Origin: Bacteroidota bacterium
GTDB lineage: Bacteria; Bacteroidota; Bacteroidia; Chitinophagales; Saprospiraceae
Assembly: GCA_030147525.1 (NCBI GenBank)
Contig: JASBVF010000001.1
Location: 124,001-188,000 of the forward strand
Direction: 5' to 3'
DNA length: 64,000 nt
Numbering within the stretch: position 1 is the stretch's first letter; every line of letters starts with the position of its first letter. Positions 61,299 to 64,000 of this stretch are shown here, in pieces. Below the pieces are notes generated by a model, which saw only the letters and a list, made by a program, of their open reading frames with translations, ran no database searches and had not been told where the DNA came from. Position numbers and translations under genes: made by a program.

Positions 61299-62549
61299 TC
61301 AACGGAGGACGGTGATACTTCCGCTGAGGCCATCTTCTTCGCCCTGGCACCTGAACCTGATGCGGTAAAGGAAAACGCCGGGGTTGACGGGCTGACCTTT
61401 GTAGGAGCCATCCCATTTTTCCAAGGGATCGGTAGTTTCAAAAACAATATTTCCCCAGCGGTCAAAAATCTGGAAGGCAAGGATTTCACCTGCTACGAAC
61501 GGGTTGCTGATGCCAAACTTATCGTTCAGGCCATCGCCGTTCGGAGAAAAGGCAGTGGGCAGCAAAATGTCCCTGCAGTCGACGGTTGTTGGGTCAACGA
61601 CCGTGATACGAATAGAGTCCTTTGCCACACATGGAAATCCGTCTGATAAAGCCAAAGCGTAGGTTGTCGTAATGGTTGGCGTAATCACCGGATTAGATGC
61701 GTTGACATCGCTAACGCCAGCGGCTGGCGACCATGAAAAGCCTGAGGCACAGGTCTTGGTGAGGTTTATCTGCACGGAATTTCCGAGGTAAATTGTCGTG
61801 TCGTTCGTGCCGGTAGTTTGATTGCCATTGGCAATTTGATCGGGAGCGAGGTAAAGGTCCTCGATATTATCACGGGTCAGCGCACGGTTGTAGAGGCGGA
61901 TTTCATCAATGAGTCCATTGAAGTCATCAGAGGTGTTGCAATTGCTGCTGCCGACTGTCAGGATTTCGTCGTTTTTTATATTGACACGTTGACCACCCGC
62001 CGTATTTGTTTTTCCAATCTCTTTATTGTTGACGTAGAGGGTCGTTGTTCCACCCTTTCTGACAACTACAACATGATACCAGCAGGATTCCGGTAATGTC
62101 TTGGTGACAGAGCCATTGATGGCGCCACTTTCAGAAAGCTCAACGTGAAGGATACGGGATGAGGGGGTGTAGCGGATGAAGAAAGCGTTGTCCGGTGAGC
62201 AATCAAGCCTTTTTGAAAATAGCGTCTGACTGGCAGCAGTTGAATTGCCGGAAACAGGTTTGAAATAAAAGCTCAGCGAAAAATCGACCGTTGTGAAAGT
62301 GGGTTCTATTTTGTTGCCGAATAGAAGAAACCACTCGTCATTTCCGTTGAGGCGTAAAGCATTGCCTTTGACGCCACACTCGCAGGTACCGCCATTTGTA
62401 AATACCTGAACGTTCGGATCTCCGAATTCATCAGAGATTTCGCAGCCAGGTTTGTCAAACGACAACCAGGTCACCAGTCCCTGCGAAACCTGTGCGTTGA
62501 GGTTGAAATGCAGTAAAAAAAGAAAAATAAAAGAAAGAAATTTCATCAT
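61299..62549 (-). CDS. Secreted LamG protein with gliding-motility C-terminal domain
   Basis: A 416-residue secreted protein. The signal peptide (MKFLSFIFLFLLHFNLNAQ) is followed by a LamG/concanavalin-like domain (about 24-235; SQGLVTWLSFDKPGCEISDEFGD ... LIDEIRLYNRALTRDNIEDLY). A PKD-like segment follows (SVQINLTKTCASGFSWSPAAGVSD), then a gliding motility-associated C-terminal domain (ILLPTAFSPNGDGLNDKFGI... WDGSYKGQPVNPGVFLYRI), the T9SS type B signal. It is likely a surface-displayed or released protein. The binding target is unknown. Confidence 0.9.
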   Translation of the reverse strand: MMKFLSFIFLFLLHFNLNAQVSQGLVTWLSFDKPGCEISDEFGDPNVQVFTNGGTCECGVKGNALRLNGNDEWFLLFGNKIEPTFTTVDFSLSFYFKPVSGNSTAASQTLFSKRLDCSPDNAFFIRYTPSSRILHVELSESGAINGSVTKTLPESCWYHVVVVRKGGTTTLYVNNKEIGKTNTAGGQRVNIKNDEILTVGSSNCNTSDDFNGLIDEIRLYNRALTRDNIEDLYLAPDQIANGNQTTGTNDTTIYLGNSVQINLTKTCASGFSWSPAAGVSDVNASNPVITPTITTTYALALSDGFPCVAKDSIRITVVDPTTVDCRDILLPTAFSPNGDGLNDKFGISNPFVAGEILAFQIFDRWGNIVFETTDPLEKWDGSYKGQPVNPGVFLYRIRFRCQGEEDGLSGSITVLR

Positions 62550-62836
62550 GCTTATCGGTTTAAAACTCGAGCGGCGGCAAAGTTCGTAGATTTGATTGAA
62601 CTAAGTAACCTGAATGTGAGATAGTTCGCAGCTTGTTGTCAATACGCCGGTTTTTGAAAAAAATAACGAAACGTAAAACGAATAGCATCACATGATATTT
62701 TGATAAAAAGGCCACCCCGACGAATTATGTCAAGCAAAAACTAAAAGGAAAGACAGATATTAACAAAATATTTAGTGACCCAAATAACTAACAGACGTTC
62801 TTAAATTTGCAGTGTTTCTAACCATAAATTTTAAAA

Positions 62837-63280
62837 ATGAAAAAATTACTGATCATTCTCACTGCTTTCTTCATTGGTGCATCTGCTCAATCGCTCATTG
62901 CCCAGCAAGAAAATATGTGGAAAACGCTTTCGAAAATTACTTACAAAAAGGAGTACGATGAAATGCTGGGCTTCAAGGTCGATGTTCCGGTTTTTAGCAA
63001 AGAATTGCAAGACCTGGAAGGCAAGGTGGTAACTATCAAGGGCTACATCATTCCTGTTGAAGGTTACAAAAGCCACAAGGAGTTCATCTTTTCAGCGTAT
63101 CCGTACAACATGTGCTTCTTTTGTGGAGGCGCAGGGCCTGAAACCGTCATGGAGGTGAAAGCAAAAAAGCCGGTGCCGTTTACGGCCGACCCCATCACGA
63201 TTAAGGGTAAACTTCATCTCAACGCAACCGATATCAACCGGTTGATGTATTCGCTGAGCGACGTGGAGAAAGTTGATTGA
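62837..63280 (+). CDS. Small exported protein, DUF3299-like
   Basis: A 147-residue protein with a signal peptide (MKKLLIILTAFFIGASAQSLIAQ). The mature part has KVVTIKGYIIPVEGYKSHKEFIFSAYPYNMCFFCGGAGPETVME, resembling the OB-like DUF3299 group (COG3495) in which a short loop carries cysteines (here CFFC). It may bind metal or form a disulfide. A TAAATTTG box lies at 62802-62809. Function unknown. Confidence 0.75.
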   Translation: MKKLLIILTAFFIGASAQSLIAQQENMWKTLSKITYKKEYDEMLGFKVDVPVFSKELQDLEGKVVTIKGYIIPVEGYKSHKEFIFSAYPYNMCFFCGGAGPETVMEVKAKKPVPFTADPITIKGKLHLNATDINRLMYSLSDVEKVD

Positions 63281-63329
63281 GGTGAAGGCTGACGGTCATT
63301 TCATTTCTCGTTAATTAAACTTTTTTATC

Positions 63330-63716
63330 ATGAAAAATTTTCTGAAAAACTTATTTGGCAAGACCAAGCAAACCTTCGAAGAGGCTTCTGAAGACATCAG
63401 GGAAGTCGTCGATGCTGTAACGGAAGATACTGGTAAGCTGATGGGTGAAGCGAAAGAGAAATTGGCCGAAGCCGAGAAATTCGTAAAAGATGAGTTCACC
63501 GAGCATGTCGGAGAACCTTCGGAGCTTATTGCGAAAGCAAAGAAAACCTTGTCGGAGACAGGTGATAAGATCAAAGAAGTTGCAAAAGAGGAGTGGGAAA
63601 GCGCTTCCGAAAAATTCGAAGACCTGAAAGAGTCGATAGAGGACAAGGTCAAAGGCGATGATGATGAAGTCTCTGACCTTGCTCCCGATGATAAAAAGAA
63701 AGCTCCTGAGGCTTAG
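63330..63716 (+). CDS. Acidic helical repeat protein (YtxH/apolipoprotein-like)
   Basis: A 128-residue protein almost entirely composed of amphipathic helices rich in Lys, Glu and Asp. It begins MKNFLKNLFGKTKQTFEEASEDIREVV and repeats an 11-residue-type pattern. No signal peptide is obvious. It resembles LEA-like or YtxH-domain proteins that associate with membranes or act under stress; this is by composition only. The lysine/glutamate-rich tail is likely disordered. Confidence 0.65.
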   Translation: MKNFLKNLFGKTKQTFEEASEDIREVVDAVTEDTGKLMGEAKEKLAEAEKFVKDEFTEHVGEPSELIAKAKKTLSETGDKIKEVAKEEWESASEKFEDLKESIEDKVKGDDDEVSDLAPDDKKKAPEA

Positions 63717-63725
63717 TTTTTGTCA

Positions 63726-64000
63726 TCAGAATTGGGCTGACGAAATAACCAGCTCGATCTCCTGCATATAGTTTCGTTTGTCTTTGCTTGGTGCATAGAT
63801 GAATCCATCCACGAGGACGAGTTCGTTGGTTGCAGGGTTAAGCATGAGGTTGCTGATGAAAGGTCCGCCCATAAAATCGTTTACAATATCCCAGACTCCT
63901 CTGGCTTGTACGGTGTATGTATTGTTAACCTGTTTTTTCTCCACGAAAAGAGGAAGGTCTACATCGTTGATTCTCATGTAAGAGTTTGGCTGACGGGTGG
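63726..64000 (-). CDS. DUF4837 family protein, N-terminus outside window
   Basis: The C-terminal end of a DUF4837 protein, running off the window edge: TRQPNSYMRINDVDLPLF, GVWDIVNDFMGGPFISNLMLNP, LVLVDGFIYAPSKDKRNYMQEIE. The motif MGGPF and the C-terminal YAPSKDKRNYM are typical of the family, which is confined mostly to Bacteroidota and is probably a lipoprotein. About 90 residues are visible. The in-frame Met at 63977 is internal, because the frame continues upstream with family-like sequence. Confidence 0.85.
   Translation of the reverse strand, partial: TRQPNSYMRINDVDLPLFVEKKQVNNTYTVQARGVWDIVNDFMGGPFISNLMLNPATNELVLVDGFIYAPSKDKRNYMQEIELVISSAQF

Overview
The window is about 64 kb of chromosome from a member of the Bacteroidota. 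The evidence is a type IX secretion (T9SS) type A-like C-terminal sorting domain, two gliding-motility/FlgD-like C-terminal domains, a DUF4837 protein, a LytS/LytTR pair, a RicT-like PSP1 protein with an N-terminal cysteine cluster, promoters of the TTG-N17-21-TAnnTTTG type, few Shine-Dalgarno sites and two TTG starts. The repertoire (many secreted multidomain proteins, OmpA proteins with a lectin-like N-terminus, a Pycsar-type membrane effector) resembles Saprospiria such as Lewinella or Haliscomenobacter, but rank below phylum is a guess. I see no prophage, insertion sequence, CRISPR array or rRNA operon.

Layout. 1-9.3 kb: a cut-off amidohydrolase, a methyltransferase, lpdA, ricT, holB, glutathione peroxidase, a YkoF-like protein, a LytS/LytTR two-component pair and a 2OG-Fe(II) oxygenase. 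9.4-19.5 kb: tatA, a DUF4197 lipoprotein, a folB-CWC fusion, a glutaryl-CoA dehydrogenase, two tandem OmpA paralogues, aminopeptidase P, and rho with a long leader. 19.5-30 kb: serS, an amine-dehydrogenase-like oxidoreductase, rlmD, a large cytochrome c/LRR membrane protein, a zinc peptidase, a pseudo-HD/PycTM-like protein, DUF937 and psuG. 30-43 kb: DUF58, NRDE, a T9SS cargo protein, SemiSWEET, NTF2-like, a PLP decarboxylase, a metallophosphatase, glyA, scpA, mscS and dnaN. 43-64 kb: a lamin-tail surface protein, cinA, birA, rsfS, ftsH, tRNA-Ala(GGC), a NatAB-like ABC exporter, a class III cyclase with TPRs, a beta-helix/PA14 lipoprotein, a VOC protein, glgP, a LamG protein, a small exported protein, a helical acidic protein and a cut-off DUF4837 protein.

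Most genes are housekeeping and stand alone or in short operons. Co-transcribed or overlapping units supported by spacing are lytS-lytT (4-base overlap), NTF2-SemiSWEET (3-base gap), the ABC ATPase-permease pair, birA-cinA and rsfS-ftsH.

The most distinctive feature is between the genes. Palindromes built from different short tandem units (GAGAATT, GTAGGCGA, GTGAGAGG-like, CGCAGATT, GGCAGG/GGCAAG) sit at gene 3' ends, and in at least three places they supply the last codons and the stop codon of flanking genes. The best single-gene oddities are a PycTM-like membrane effector whose HD domain has lost every metal ligand, a FolB fused to a CWC cysteine domain, and a membrane cytochrome c carrying leucine-rich and discoidin-like domains.
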